Below, piece after piece: positions 9,357-18,463 of a DNA stretch of 64,000 nucleotides; the stretch's first letter is position 1, and the number at the start of each line of letters is the position of its first letter. Source of the stretch: Streptomyces achromogenes (GTDB lineage Bacteria > Actinomycetota > Actinomycetes > Streptomycetales > Streptomycetaceae); the NCBI RefSeq assembly GCF_030816715.1, contig NZ_JAUSYH010000001.1:1488001-1552000 (forward strand), given 5' to 3'. Both the position numbers and the translations under genes were made by a program. Under the pieces are notes generated by a model. The model worked only from the letters and a program-made list of their open reading frames with translations, was not told where the DNA came from and made no database searches.

Positions 9357-10638
9357 GCCGTCCCCGCTCGCCGTGCCGGAGCTGCTGGAGCTCGACCGGC
9401 GGCATGTGTGGCATCCCTACGGTCCGATGCCCGGCCGGGCCGAACCGCTCGTCGTGGAGTCGGCGAGCGGGGTCCGGCTGCGGATGGCGGACGGCTCGGG
9501 CGAGCTGGTCGACGGCATGTCGTCCTGGTGGTCGGCGATCCACGGCTACAACCACCCGGTGCTCAACGACGCCGTGCGCGAGCAGTTGGGACGGATGAGC
9601 CACGTCATGTTCGGCGGGCTCACCCACGAGCCCGCCGTCCGGCTGGCGAAGCATCTTGTCGACATGTCGCCCGACGGTCTCGAGCATGTCTTCCTCGCCG
9701 ACTCGGGTTCGGTGTCGGTCGAGGTCGCCGTGAAGATGTGTCTGCAGTACTGGCGCTCGCTGGGCCGTCCGGCGAAGCGGCGCCTGCTGACGTGGCGCGG
9801 CGGCTACCACGGCGACACCTGGCAGCCCATGTCGGTGTGCGACCCCGACGGCGGGATGCACGACCTGTGGACCGGGGTGCTGCCCCGGCAGGTGTTCGTG
9901 GACGCGCCGTTGGCGGAGTACGACGAGACGTACGCCGATCAGCTGCGCGCGGCCGTCGAGCGGCACGCCGACGAGCTGGCCGCGGTCGTCGTGGAGCCGG
10001 TGGTGCAGGGCGCGGGCGGGATGCGGTTCCACTCCCCCGGGTATCTGCGGGTGCTGCGCGAGATGTGCGACGCGCACGACGTGCTGCTGGTGTTCGACGA
10101 GATCGCGACCGGTTTCGGCCGTACGGGCGCGCTGTTCGCGGCGGAGCACGCCGCGGTCACGCCGGACGTGATGTGCGTCGGCAAGGCGTTGACCGGCGGC
10201 TATCTGACGATGGCGGCGACGCTGTGCACCTCCCGGGTGGCCGAGGGGATCTCGCGGGGCGAGGTGCCGGTGCTGGCTCACGGGCCGACGTTCATGGGCA
10301 ACCCCCTCGCCGCGGCCGTCGCCTGCGCCTCGATCGAGCTGCTGCTCGGACAGGACTGGCTCGCGGAGGTCAAGCGGATCGAGTCGGGCCTGCGGGACGG
10401 CCTCGCGCCGGCCTCACGGCTCCCGGGCGTGCGGGACGTGCGGGTCCTCGGCGCCATCGGGGTCGTCCAGCTCGACCACGAGGTGGACATGCGGGCCGCC
10501 ACCGCGGCGGCCGTGCGCGAGGGCGTCTGGCTGCGGCCCTTCCGCGACCTCGTCTACACGATGCCGCCGTACGTCACCGGTGACGCGGACGTGGCACGGA
10601 TCACGCGCGCGGTGTGCGCCGCGGCGCGGGAGGGGTGA
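9349..10638 (+). CDS. bioA: Adenosylmethionine-8-amino-7-oxononanoate aminotransferase
   Basis: Class III PLP aminotransferase that uses S-adenosylmethionine as amino donor to form 7,8-diaminopelargonate; 429 aa. The N-terminal [11 protein letters not shown] (17-27), substrate-site [13 protein letters not shown] (58-70), [12 protein letters not shown] (249-260) and PLP lysine Lys279 in VGKALTGGY are present. The ATG at 9349 overlaps the bioB stop, giving coupled translation, and fits family length; earlier in-frame starts fall inside bioB. Confidence 0.95.
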   Translation: MPEPSPLAVPELLELDRRHVWHPYGPMPGRAEPLVVESASGVRLRMADGSGELVDGMSSWWSAIHGYNHPVLNDAVREQLGRMSHVMFGGLTHEPAVRLAKHLVDMSPDGLEHVFLADSGSVSVEVAVKMCLQYWRSLGRPAKRRLLTWRGGYHGDTWQPMSVCDPDGGMHDLWTGVLPRQVFVDAPLAEYDETYADQLRAAVERHADELAAVVVEPVVQGAGGMRFHSPGYLRVLREMCDAHDVLLVFDEIATGFGRTGALFAAEHAAVTPDVMCVGKALTGGYLTMAATLCTSRVAEGISRGEVPVLAHGPTFMGNPLAAAVACASIELLLGQDWLAEVKRIESGLRDGLAPASRLPGVRDVRVLGAIGVVQLDHEVDMRAATAAAVREGVWLRPFRDLVYTMPPYVTGDADVARITRAVCAAAREG

Positions 10639-10640
10639 GC

Positions 10641-11357
10641 ATGCCGATCCTGGTGATCACGGGGACGGGCACGGAGGTCGGCAAGACGGTCACGACGGCG
10701 GCGGTCGCCGCTGCGGCGCTGGCGGCGGGCCGGTCGGTGGCCGTGCTGAAGGCGGCGCAGACCGGTGTGGCACCGGGCGAGCCGGGGGACGCCGAGGAGG
10801 TCGCGCGGCTGGCGGGCGCGCTCACCGCGGTCGAAGTCGCCCGCTTCCCCGAGCCGTTGGCTCCCGCGACCGCGGCGCGGCGGGCGGGTCTCGCGCCCGT
10901 GCGTCCGGGCGACGTGGTGGAGGCGGCGCGGAAACTCGCCGTGGAGCACGACCTGGTGCTCGTCGAGGGGGCGGGCGGGCTGCTCGTGCGGTTCGACGAG
11001 GCGGGCGGCACGCTCGCCGACGCCGCTCGGCTGATGCGGGCCCCGGTGCTGGTGGTGTCCTCGGCGGGGCTGGGCACACTGAACACGACGGAGCTGACAG
11101 CTCGTGAACTGCGGGCGCGCGGGCTGGAGTTGCTGGGCGTGGTCATCGGCGACTGGCCCGACTCGCCCGACCTGGCGATGCGTTGCAACGTCACCGACCT
11201 GCCGGACGTCGCCGGGGCCCCGCTTCTGGGGGCGCTGCCGGCGGGTGTGGGGGCGCTCGCTCCCGCCGTCTTCCGCGCGGCGGCCCCGGGTTGGCTGGCG
11301 CCACGGCTGGACGGGACGTGGGACGCCGACGCCTTCCGGGCCGGCGCCGCGCACTGA
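10641..11357 (+). CDS. bioD: Dethiobiotin synthetase
   Basis: ATP-dependent carboxylase closing the ureido ring of dethiobiotin. The P-loop GTGTEVGKT spans residues 8-16, followed by VLKAAQTG and VEGAGGLLVRF, both typical of BioD; 238 aa. The ATG at 10641 directly follows the bioA stop at 10638; a GTG at 10635 would add two residues. Last gene of the bioBAD operon. Confidence 0.94.
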   Translation: MPILVITGTGTEVGKTVTTAAVAAAALAAGRSVAVLKAAQTGVAPGEPGDAEEVARLAGALTAVEVARFPEPLAPATAARRAGLAPVRPGDVVEAARKLAVEHDLVLVEGAGGLLVRFDEAGGTLADAARLMRAPVLVVSSAGLGTLNTTELTARELRARGLELLGVVIGDWPDSPDLAMRCNVTDLPDVAGAPLLGALPAGVGALAPAVFRAAAPGWLAPRLDGTWDADAFRAGAAH

Positions 11358-11693
11358 GTCGGGTTCGCGCGGCATCGCCGACTTTCCGTCGCGCAGCGCT
11401 CGCGGGTCCGGCAAGGGGCCCGCGGCCCTCCACGTGCGGGCGGCGGGCTCAGCCGGGTCCGCGAGACACCGGCCGGCCGGCCCGCGACTCGGCGTTCGCA
11501 GCTCTCACGAAGGGACCACGGGCCTTCCGGGTGCGGGCCGCAGGCCGAGCCGCGTCCGCGAGACACCGCCGGCTGTCCCGCGGCACGGGCTCGCCGGGGG
11601 CGGCGAGGGGACGCGTGAGTGTTTTCGGGCCGGGGTGAGCGTGCGTTCGACCCTCGGGAGCGGGCGGGCCGGGCGTCGCGCGGCGGTGGGACT
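11358..11693. other. Intergenic region with two imperfect direct repeats
   Basis: No supported gene in this 336-bp gap between convergent bioD and the LuxR gene. It contains two about 74-bp imperfect direct copies, 11413-11486 and 11510-11582, sharing GTCCGCGAGACACC and similar flanks (AAGGG..C at the start, CCCGCG at the end). Confidence 0.55.
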
Positions 11694-13937
11694 TCATGGA
11701 CCCGACGGGCGGGCGTCGTCCGGGGCGCCTCGGCCCTCCGGTGGCCCGGACGTCGTCCCCTGCGCGTCGGCCTGGGCGATCAGCCGGACGAGCTCGATGC
11801 GGGAGCGGATGCCCAGCCGGTTGAAGACGCCGCGCAGGTGATGGTCGATGGTGCGATGGCTGAGGGCGAGCCGGACGGCGATCTCCCGGTTCGTCGCGCC
11901 CTCGGCGGCCATCCGGGCGATCAGGAACTGCTGGGCCGTCAGCAGGACGGCCGGGCTGTCCGCCCCGCGGGCCGGGGTCGCGGGGGCGCCGAGGGCGCGG
12001 AGCTCGGCACGGGCCGCTTCGGCGCAGTGCGGGGCGCCGAAGGCCTCGAACGCCTCCCGGGCGCTGTGCAGCCGGTCGCGGGCCTCGGCACGGTGGCGGA
12101 GCCTGCGCAGGGCGCTGCCGAACAGCAGCTCCGTGCGGGCGTGTTCGAAGGGGCGGGCGCCCTCGGCGTGCAGCTCGAGCGCGGTGCGGTAGTGCCCGAG
12201 GGCGTCGGCGCCCGGGGTGAGCAGGGCGCGGCAGCGGGCGCTGAGGGCCAGTTCGTCGGCGCTGCGGACGGCACGGGCCCAGCGGTCGTAGTCGGCGTGC
12301 GCGGCCCGGGCGACGCGCGTGTCGCCGGTGCGCACGGCGGCCTCGACGTAGTGCGGGGTGGCCGAGTGGCGGACCGCGCGGTGGCCGTGTCCGGGTCCGA
12401 AGGCGGCGAGGGCGCGCAGCCGGGCCGCGGCGGGGCCGTAGCGTCCGGTGCCGAGGTCGAGGAGGGCGAGCGCCCACTGGGCGAGCGCGGCGGGCAGGCC
12501 CAGGCCGTGGGCGAGGGCGTGGGACCGGGCCGCGGCGGCGCGCCTGCGGCACAGGTCGCCGTCGCCGGTGAGCGCGGCGAACATGGCGAGGGCGGCCTGG
12601 AGATGACAGGCGCCGTTGTCCTGGCCGGTGGCCTGCGCCTGCCGTAGCGCGTCCAGCGCGGCGGCCTCGGCGGCGCGCGGCCGGCCGGTCCAGAAGTCGG
12701 CGTGGGCACGGAACTCCAGCGCCTGCGAGACGAGGGCGGTGAGACCGCGCGTGCGGGCTGCGGCCGCCGCCCGCACGGTGGCGGTCGCGGCCCGGGGGTG
12801 GTCGCCGAGCATCAGGGCGGCGACGCCCGCGTGCAGCAGGTCGGTGGGGTCCCCGCCGGGGCCGCATCTGCCCGCGGTCGCCTCCAGCAGGTCACGGGCG
12901 TCCTCGTAGCGTCCGTCGACGGCGGCGGCGATCCCGCTCAGCACCCCCGGTGGGTCGACGCCCAGTTGCCGTGCCGCCGCCACCGCCTCCCGGCAGCGCC
13001 TCAGGTCGCCGGTGTAGACGGCGGCCTCGGTGGCGCGGGCCAGCAGGGGCGCGGGGTCGGCGCAGGCCGACGCTCCCGTCAGCAGCGCGTCGAAGGCCTC
13101 GGCGGCGTGGCCGGTGCGCAGGGCGAGGACGCCGGTGAGGGCGTCGGCGTCGGTGCGGGCGGCCAGGGCGCGGGAGCGGTCTGCGTCACCGGCGTTCCAG
13201 GCGTCGGCCGCCGCGCGGGCGAGCAGGCGGGAGCGGTCCCGTGGGGCCGGGCACAGGACGGCGGCACGTTCCGCGAGGGCGGCGGCCAGGGCCGGGTCGG
13301 CGGCGGCGCGGGCCCGGTCGGCGGCGGTGGCCAGCTCCGCGGCGAGCCGTCCGGAGGGGCCCAGCGCGGCGGCGCCCCGATGCCAGGAGCGCCGGGGCAG
13401 TTCGGCGGCGTCGTGCAGGACACGGGCCAGCAGCAGGTGGACGTCGCGCCGGTCGGCCGGGGCGGCGCTCTCGTAGGCGGCGATCCGGGTCCAGGCGTCG
13501 CGGAAGCCGACGCCGCCCGCCGTGGCGTACGCCAGTCCGGCCGTCTCGGCGGCCTCCAGCGGCCGGGTGTCGAGCCGGGCGGCGGCGACGGCGCGCAGGA
13601 AGGCGTGGGTGGCCACCGGGTACTGGTCGGCGGCGGCGAGCAGGAGCAGCCGCCGGGTGTCGTCGGGCAGGGCGCGGACCTCCAGGCGGTGGGCGCGCAG
13701 GACGTCCGGGGCCTGCTCCGCCGGGTCGGTGGGCAGCGGGTCGAGGCCGGCCGCCTGGCGTTCGGTGAGCCGGGCCGCGAGTTCGACGGCGGCGCGCGGG
13801 TCGCCGTGCACGAGGCGCAGGGCGCGCACCCGGACGCCTTCGGGCAGCGCGGCGACCGGGCGCGGACCCGCGTCCGAAGGCCTCGGTGGCGAAGTGCGGT
13901 CCAGAGGTGGGGGGTTCACCGGAGTCACCACACACAT
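11694..13937 (-). CDS. Large LuxR-family regulator without a P-loop
   Basis: 747-aa protein with a long helical-repeat (TPR-like) body and a C-terminal LuxR helix-turn-helix (about 660-725): [20 protein letters not shown] followed by [20 protein letters not shown]. It resembles the C-terminal two thirds of LAL regulators, but no Walker A or B motif is present. The N-terminus ([20 protein letters not shown]) corresponds to the post-ATPase helical region of that class, so the AAA module was lost or never present. The target is unknown. It is divergent from the lipase gene across 109 bp. Confidence 0.85.
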   Translation of the reverse strand: MCVVTPVNPPPLDRTSPPRPSDAGPRPVAALPEGVRVRALRLVHGDPRAAVELAARLTERQAAGLDPLPTDPAEQAPDVLRAHRLEVRALPDDTRRLLLLAAADQYPVATHAFLRAVAAARLDTRPLEAAETAGLAYATAGGVGFRDAWTRIAAYESAAPADRRDVHLLLARVLHDAAELPRRSWHRGAAALGPSGRLAAELATAADRARAAADPALAAALAERAAVLCPAPRDRSRLLARAAADAWNAGDADRSRALAARTDADALTGVLALRTGHAAEAFDALLTGASACADPAPLLARATEAAVYTGDLRRCREAVAAARQLGVDPPGVLSGIAAAVDGRYEDARDLLEATAGRCGPGGDPTDLLHAGVAALMLGDHPRAATATVRAAAAARTRGLTALVSQALEFRAHADFWTGRPRAAEAAALDALRQAQATGQDNGACHLQAALAMFAALTGDGDLCRRRAAAARSHALAHGLGLPAALAQWALALLDLGTGRYGPAAARLRALAAFGPGHGHRAVRHSATPHYVEAAVRTGDTRVARAAHADYDRWARAVRSADELALSARCRALLTPGADALGHYRTALELHAEGARPFEHARTELLFGSALRRLRHRAEARDRLHSAREAFEAFGAPHCAEAARAELRALGAPATPARGADSPAVLLTAQQFLIARMAAEGATNREIAVRLALSHRTIDHHLRGVFNRLGIRSRIELVRLIAQADAQGTTSGPPEGRGAPDDARPSGP

Positions 13938-14046
13938 GACGTTACTGGCGGGTTACTTGAACCGTAAAGACCGGCGATATCACCGATGCGGCGCGCGTAG
14001 ACCCGACCGGACACTCCTGGCAACCCCACCTGTTTCAGGAGGCATC

Positions 14047-14733
14047 ATGCAGCGCCGCAAGCGTCGCATCGCCGCGGTCCTCTCGGCCGCGGTCACTTCG
14101 CTCCTTCTGTCACTGTCCGTCTCCGCCCCCACCGCCCACGCGGCGACCCATGATCCGATCGTCTTCGTGCACGGCATCAGCAGCTCGTCGAGCAGTTGGG
14201 ACGACTGGGTCGCCTACTTCAAGGCCGACGGCTACACGGCCGCCGAGCTCGACGCGTGGACGTACAGCTGGTCCCAGTCGAACGCCACCACGGCCGCACA
14301 GCTGGCCACGGAGATCAAGAACCTGCGCGCGAGGACCGGCGCGAGCAAGGTCGACGTCGTCGTCCACTCCATGGGCGCGCTCAGCTCCCGCTACTACCTC
14401 AAGAACCTCGGCGGGACGGCCTTCGTGGACGACTTCGTCTCCGTCGCCGGCACCAACCACGGCACGTCGGTCGCCTCGCTGTGCAGCTGGCTGTACAGGT
14501 CCTGCGCCGAGATGGTCACCGGCAGCTCGTTCGTGACGGCCCTCAACTCCGGTGACGAGACGCCCGGCAGCGTGAACTACGCGACCTACTGGTCGAACTG
14601 CGACGCGGCCGTGGACCCGGACTCCTCCGCGCTGCTGAGCGGGGCCACCAACGTGGGCGTCGGCTGCATCTCGCACGACGAGATGAACAACGACCACGGC
14701 GTCTACGCACAGGTGCGCGCGTTCGTCGAGTGA
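14047..14733 (+). CDS. Secreted lipase, alpha/beta hydrolase
   Basis: 228-aa exported esterase/triacylglycerol lipase of the small Streptomyces lipase type. A Sec signal peptide (1-32, twin basic start MQRRKRR, cleavage after AHA) precedes the mature start [13 protein letters not shown], whose HG forms the oxyanion loop. Nucleophile Ser108 lies in VVHSMGA, and the histidine is probably in NNDHGVY near the C-terminus. Cysteines in the C-terminal half suggest disulfides. AGGAGG precedes the ATG; an in-frame upstream start at 13522 is excluded because it runs through the LuxR gene. Confidence 0.93.
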   Translation: MQRRKRRIAAVLSAAVTSLLLSLSVSAPTAHAATHDPIVFVHGISSSSSSWDDWVAYFKADGYTAAELDAWTYSWSQSNATTAAQLATEIKNLRARTGASKVDVVVHSMGALSSRYYLKNLGGTAFVDDFVSVAGTNHGTSVASLCSWLYRSCAEMVTGSSFVTALNSGDETPGSVNYATYWSNCDAAVDPDSSALLSGATNVGVGCISHDEMNNDHGVYAQVRAFVE

Positions 14734-14815
14734 CCGGCGCGGGCGGCACAGCGGGGGTGCGGCGGGCCGGTACGGGGAAGGATCCGGGTAGGCCCGTCCT
14801 GCCTGGGAGGTCGCC

Positions 14816-15193
14816 ATGCCGATACGGTCCACGAGTTCCGGCAAGGTGTCCGGTGATCTCGTCCACCACCCGCTGTTCGCCCGCTGGTATCCCGCGGTCA
14901 GCTCGGCCGCGGAGACCCGCGGCGGTCTGGCGGCGGCGCGAGAGCGGCTGCTGGCCGGGCTGTCGGGCCGGGTCGTCGAGATCGGCGCGGGCAACGGGCT
15001 GAACTTCGCCCACTACCCGCGCACCGTCTCGGAGGTCGTCGCGATCGAGCCGGAGCGCCATATGCGGACCCTGGCGCTGGAGGCGGCGCTGCGCGCCGGC
15101 ATGCCCGTCGACGTGGTTCCGGGAGCGGCGGAGGCACTGCCGGTCAAGAGCGAGGCGTTCGACGCGTCAAAGGTTTGCGTACACCCCTGCTGA
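14816..15193 (+). pseudogene. SAM-dependent methyltransferase, 5' part cut by prophage
   Basis: Class I methyltransferase N-terminal half. Motif I reads VVEIGAGNGLNF, and the acidic motif is AIEPERHM. Host coding sequence runs to the repeat TTCGACGCG at 15158-15166 (residues Phe-Asp-Ala), after which phage DNA adds nine codons and a stop. Joining residue 117 to the codon after the right-hand repeat at 53399 continues the family motif FDAAVLSLVLCSV. The gene was intact (228 codons) before insertion; the fragment alone lacks half the fold and should be inactive. Confidence 0.92.
15158..15166 (+). other. attL core
   Basis: TTCGACGCG, identical to 53390-53398. Bases to the left continue the host methyltransferase; bases to the right are phage. 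The integrase gene starts 47 bp away, as is usual for serine-integrase phages. An attP arm (ACACCCCTGCT, 15181-15191) follows. Confidence 0.88.
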
Positions 15194-15212
15194 GCCCCTA
15201 CCGTCACCGGGC

Positions 15213-16889
15213 ATGAAGACAGAAGCCCGGTCGGGCGGGCGGCGGCGCCTGGTCATCTACTGCCGAATCAGCGACGACCGCGAGGGCCGCAAGTACGGCG
15301 TGAAGCGCCAGGAGCGCGACTGTCGCAAGCTCGCCGAGGACCTCAACCGACGGGGCACTCCCGCTGAGATCGTCGCGGTGCTCGTCGAGAACGACACCTC
15401 CGCCTACTCCGGCAAGCCGCGCCCGCAGTACACCGAGCTGATCCGGATGCTGCGCGAGGGCGAGGCCGATGGCGTGCTGGCGCTGACCTCGCGACGGCTG
15501 CAGCGCCGCTTCCGGGAGGCGTTCGAGTTCCTCGACCTGGTCGAGGAGAAGGACCTGCTCGTTGCCACGGTGAAGGGCGGCACGTACGACCTCACGACGG
15601 CGGACGGCCGGCGCGAGGCACGACGCAAAGCCGTCGACGACCAGCACGAAGCGGAAGAGACCGCCGAGCGCGTGCGCGACGCCAAGGGCGACAACGTCCG
15701 TGAGGGCACCTACCGCGGAGGACCGAGGCCGTTCGGCTACGAGGCGGACGGGACGACCCCCCGCGGACTGGACTGCCCGCGCTGCCCCTCCGAGGCCTTC
15801 ACCGTCGTGCTGTGGTGCATGCGCTGCGGGGCGGGCGACGACGTCACCCCGGACCGGCACTGCACGCGGTGCGAGAGCGGCGACCACTTCACAGCGAAAG
15901 CCGTCTGCCGGGCGTGCGGAGCGGACGCCCGCGTCACCGATGGCTCCGAGGCCTGGCACGTCGACAAAGCGATGGACCTGATCCTGGCTGGCGACTCGCT
16001 GCGCAGCGTCTGCCGCGCCTGGAAGGCCCAGGGCATCACCTCCCCGGCGCGGCGCCGCCGCCTGCCGGACGGCACGCGTACAGAGCCGCGCGGCGGCGAG
16101 TTCTCGCCGACCCCCCTCCGCCGCCTGCTGCTCCGGCCGCGCAACGCAGGACTGCTCGAGGTCGCGGGTGAGGTCGTCGGCAAAGCTGCATGGCCGGCGC
16201 TCGTCTCCGAGGACAAGTGGCGTGCCTGCAAGGCGATCCTTGAGCGGCCCGAACGCCGCAGCACGACCAGCACGGCTCGCAAGTGGCTCGGCGGTGGCCT
16301 CTACCTGTGCGGCTGGGAGGACTGCGGGCAGGCCGTGCAGACACAGGGCCGCGGTGCCGGTCTGGACGCGGCGTACCGGTGCCAGGCAGGCGGGCACGTG
16401 TCGCGGGTGGCGAAGTACGTCGACGACTACGTTCAGGACATGGCCATCGAGCGTCTCAGCCGACCGGACGCCGCCGTGCTGCTGCTGCCGCCCGCGCCGG
16501 CGCAGGAACCGGTCGAGCAGCTGGTGGCACGGGAAGAGGCGCTGCGCGGCAAGCTCGCCGAGAACCAGCGGGACTACGACGAGGACCTGAAGACGCGCGC
16601 CCAGTACCTCGACAGCAACGCCCGGCTGCGCGCCAAGCTGCGCGAGCTCGAGGCGGAGTGGGAGCGTCGCAGCACGGTGCCCGTGCTCCGAAGCGTGCGG
16701 CTGGGCAGTCGGCAGGTCGCCGAGGACTGGGAGGGCTACAGCCTGGACCGCAAGCGCGCGATCATCGACGCGATCATGACGGTCACGATCCTCCCCGCCC
16801 GCCGGGGCCGGCCGGACGGCTTCCGCCCGGGCGACACGTACTTCGACGAGGAGTCGGTGCGCATCGAGCCCAAGCGCCCCGGCCAGTAA
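15213..16889 (+). CDS. int: Large serine integrase with extra double zinc-ribbon insertion
   Basis: 558-aa serine recombinase. The resolvase domain spans about 12-160, with nucleophile Ser20 in YCRISDD and the TSRRLQRR segment at 92-99. The recombinase domain lies at about 245-345, the usual zinc ribbon at about 363-396 (Cys366, Cys371, Cys390, His395), and a coiled coil at about 430-470. Unusually, about 60 residues between FGYEADG and the recombinase domain contain four CxxC knuckles at 188/191, 202/205, 217/220 and 232/235. It probably catalyses attP x attB integration into the methyltransferase gene. No excision factor was identified. Confidence 0.95.
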   Translation: MKTEARSGGRRRLVIYCRISDDREGRKYGVKRQERDCRKLAEDLNRRGTPAEIVAVLVENDTSAYSGKPRPQYTELIRMLREGEADGVLALTSRRLQRRFREAFEFLDLVEEKDLLVATVKGGTYDLTTADGRREARRKAVDDQHEAEETAERVRDAKGDNVREGTYRGGPRPFGYEADGTTPRGLDCPRCPSEAFTVVLWCMRCGAGDDVTPDRHCTRCESGDHFTAKAVCRACGADARVTDGSEAWHVDKAMDLILAGDSLRSVCRAWKAQGITSPARRRRLPDGTRTEPRGGEFSPTPLRRLLLRPRNAGLLEVAGEVVGKAAWPALVSEDKWRACKAILERPERRSTTSTARKWLGGGLYLCGWEDCGQAVQTQGRGAGLDAAYRCQAGGHVSRVAKYVDDYVQDMAIERLSRPDAAVLLLPPAPAQEPVEQLVAREEALRGKLAENQRDYDEDLKTRAQYLDSNARLRAKLRELEAEWERRSTVPVLRSVRLGSRQVAEDWEGYSLDRKRAIIDAIMTVTILPARRGRPDGFRPGDTYFDEESVRIEPKRPGQ

Positions 16890-16899
16890 GGGCAGACGG

Positions 16900-16929
16900 G
16901 GCACGCTGGTACCCGCTACCGGCCGTGCC
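16900..16929. terminator. Convergent hairpin after integrase
   Basis: GGCACG (16900-16905) pairs with CGTGCC (16924-16929), with flanking AGACGGG/CCCGTCT extending the potential stem. It lies between the integrase stop and the end of the convergent small membrane gene, so it could terminate both. Confidence 0.4.
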
Positions 16930-17245
16930 CTGATGCCCGTCTCCGGCCGGGCGACGGCTGCCGCTTCTCCGACGAGCGCCGGGAGCGCGGCGAGGAGAGC
17001 AGCCGCAGGTGTGCTTTCGCGTGCACCTCAACTGCGTCATCCGGTGGCTCGGCCGGCGGGTCCTGGCCAGGCGGACACCGGCGACGCGCCTCAACGCCTT
17101 CCAGGACGGCCCGCACGGCAGTATCGATTCTGCGCTTCTGCTCGGCCCTGCGTTCGATGGCCCACAGTCTCAGGCCCTGTACGGCCACGATCGTGAGCAG
17201 TACCCCGCCGGCGAGGGCGGCGACTACCTGGCCAGTATTCGTCAC
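16916..17245 (-). CDS. Small membrane protein in the lysogeny region
   Basis: 109 aa, not recognised. One N-terminal transmembrane helix (about 5-27, VVAALAGGVLLTIVAVQGL) is followed by a highly charged cytoplasmic tail rich in Arg, Pro and Ser. The GTG start is preceded by a GGGGGAG site. Its place beside the repressor on the lysogenic strand suggests expression in lysogens; such genes often encode superinfection exclusion, but that is inferred only from position. Confidence 0.6.
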   Translation of the reverse strand: MTNTGQVVAALAGGVLLTIVAVQGLRLWAIERRAEQKRRIDTAVRAVLEGVEARRRCPPGQDPPAEPPDDAVEVHAKAHLRLLSSPRSRRSSEKRQPSPGRRRASGHGR

Positions 17246-17356
17246 ACCTGACCACTCCCCCAGTTCGCTCTGTGCATATGCGACTACTGGGGAACACCCT
17301 CCGTAATACGTCTGTCACACAGGTAGACATAGAAACCGCTTGTGACACGAACGTGA

Positions 17357-17824
17357 CTATCCGGTGCGGTCATTCCGGTCATCATGGCTTGTTCCGCCCC
17401 TTTGTGACCGGTGAGTAGCCTCGATATCCAGCCGCACCCGCCGCCAGACCTCGTCCGCATCCTCCGGCGACAGCCGCATCTCCCGCAGCGTCGCGGCCAG
17501 TAGACGCTGCGCCAGCGACAACTCCTCGTCGAGCGGCGGCAGCTCGGCGGCGTCGGGCTGGACGGCTTCAGTGTTGACCTCGACGGCCGGCCTTGGGTGT
17601 CCGCCCTGCAGGATGGCGAGGACGGATCCTGGGACCCACTGCAAGGCGTCGTCCAGTCCGCGCGCGGTCAGTTCGGCCGGCTTGTAGTCGCCGCGCCGAA
17701 TGCCGCGCAGCGCCTCGTAGGTGATGCCGGCCATCGTCGCGACCTCCCGCCAGTTGAGGCGGAGCTCGAGGCGTCGTTCGCTCATCGCGGCATCGAGGCG
17801 CTCGTGCGGTTCCGGTTGCGTCAT
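17357..17824 (-). CDS. XRE-like phage repressor candidate
   Basis: 155-aa protein with an N-terminal helix-turn-helix (about 18-60: LNWREVATMAGITYEALRGI) and an acidic C-terminal region with a helix near LSLAQRLLAATLREM. The ATG at 17824 has GAAGGGG 6-7 nt upstream; an earlier start at 17851 is possible. It is divergent from a Cro-like gene over a 142-bp region with inverted operator-like motifs, so it is the best candidate for the lysogeny repressor. Confidence 0.75.
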   Translation of the reverse strand: MTQPEPHERLDAAMSERRLELRLNWREVATMAGITYEALRGIRRGDYKPAELTARGLDDALQWVPGSVLAILQGGHPRPAVEVNTEAVQPDAAELPPLDEELSLAQRLLAATLREMRLSPEDADEVWRRVRLDIEATHRSQRGGTSHDDRNDRTG

Positions 17825-17846
17825 CTGCACCCCTTCTGACCAGCCA

Positions 17847-17957
17847 AACACAGGCTAACGCAACTTAGCGCAACGCGAGTGAGGTGCGCCTTACTACCCT
17901 GAAACTTGTGTTTACTTGTGCTCTGGGCATTGTCAGCCTGTGTTGTCCTGCGTTAGC
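17847..17957. promoter_or_regulatory. Lysogeny switch operator region
   Basis: Two motifs recur in opposite orientation. AACACAGGCT occurs at 17847-17856 and as its complement AGCCTGTGTT at 17935-17944. GCTAACGCA occurs at 17854-17862 and as TGCGTTAGC at 17949-17957. Between them ACTTGTG appears twice (17904-17910 and 17914-17920). Two outward copies beside two divergent HTH genes are typical repressor/Cro operators. The stretch is also AT-richer than its surroundings. Confidence 0.65.
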
Positions 17958-17966
17958 TTGTGGCCC

Positions 17967-18218
17967 ATGCCCCGCACAATCACAAGTTCAGTGAAGCGGG
18001 CGCGCCTCCGTCAAGGCATGACTCAGCAGGATCTGGCTGAAAAATGCGCGGAGGCTGGCGCTCCAGTCGACGAATCGCACCTCAGCAGGATCGAACGAGG
18101 CATCTTCCGACCGCGGCCCCGACTGCGGGCGGTCCTTGCCCAGGTCCTTGAGATCGACCCCGACACCTTCGACGAGAGCGGACCTGAGGCGTACCGCCGT
18201 CCTCGGAGCTCGGCATGA
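17967..18218 (+). CDS. Cro-like XRE helix-turn-helix protein
   Basis: 83-aa single-domain XRE protein (MPRTITSSVKRARLRQGMTQ and onward, HTH about 8-65, ending in RPRPRLRAVLAQVLEIDPDTF). It is the first gene of the rightward early operon and faces the repressor. The ATG at 17967 was chosen over an in-frame start at 17916 that would cover the operator. The stop overlaps the start of the next small gene (ATGA). Confidence 0.85.
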   Translation: MPRTITSSVKRARLRQGMTQQDLAEKCAEAGAPVDESHLSRIERGIFRPRPRLRAVLAQVLEIDPDTFDESGPEAYRRPRSSA

Positions 18219-18373
18219 CGCGAGAAGAGCGGCGCGAGCGCATCCGTCGCCAGGTCGACGATTGGCCGCCGTTCACCCCGCAGCAGAGCGCACGGCTGGC
18301 CGTCCTGCTGCGCCCCGAGCCGCAGGCCGTCGAGACCCCTGTGCGGCGGTCGACTGAGTCGAAAGCCGCCTGA
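18215..18373 (+). CDS. 52-aa early phage protein
   Basis: Short gene starting in the ATGA overlap with the Cro-like gene. The protein begins MTREERRERIRRQVDDWPPF and contains TPQQSARLAVLLRPE, a pattern seen in short proteins of other Streptomyces prophages next to XRE genes. It is basic and helical at the N-terminus. Function unknown; an excision-factor role cannot be excluded. Confidence 0.7.
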   Translation: MTREERRERIRRQVDDWPPFTPQQSARLAVLLRPEPQAVETPVRRSTESKAA

Positions 18374-18463
18374 CCACACACTTCGGGGCCGCGCCCGGGT
18401 GGCCCCCCGGATCGCGACCCCTCGGCACACCACACCCAAACCCTTCCCTGGAGTGGCAGAACC

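Noticed and set aside
15158..15166. tRNA gene as the attachment site
   Set aside because: No tRNA structure at either end; the core lies inside a methyltransferase coding frame.
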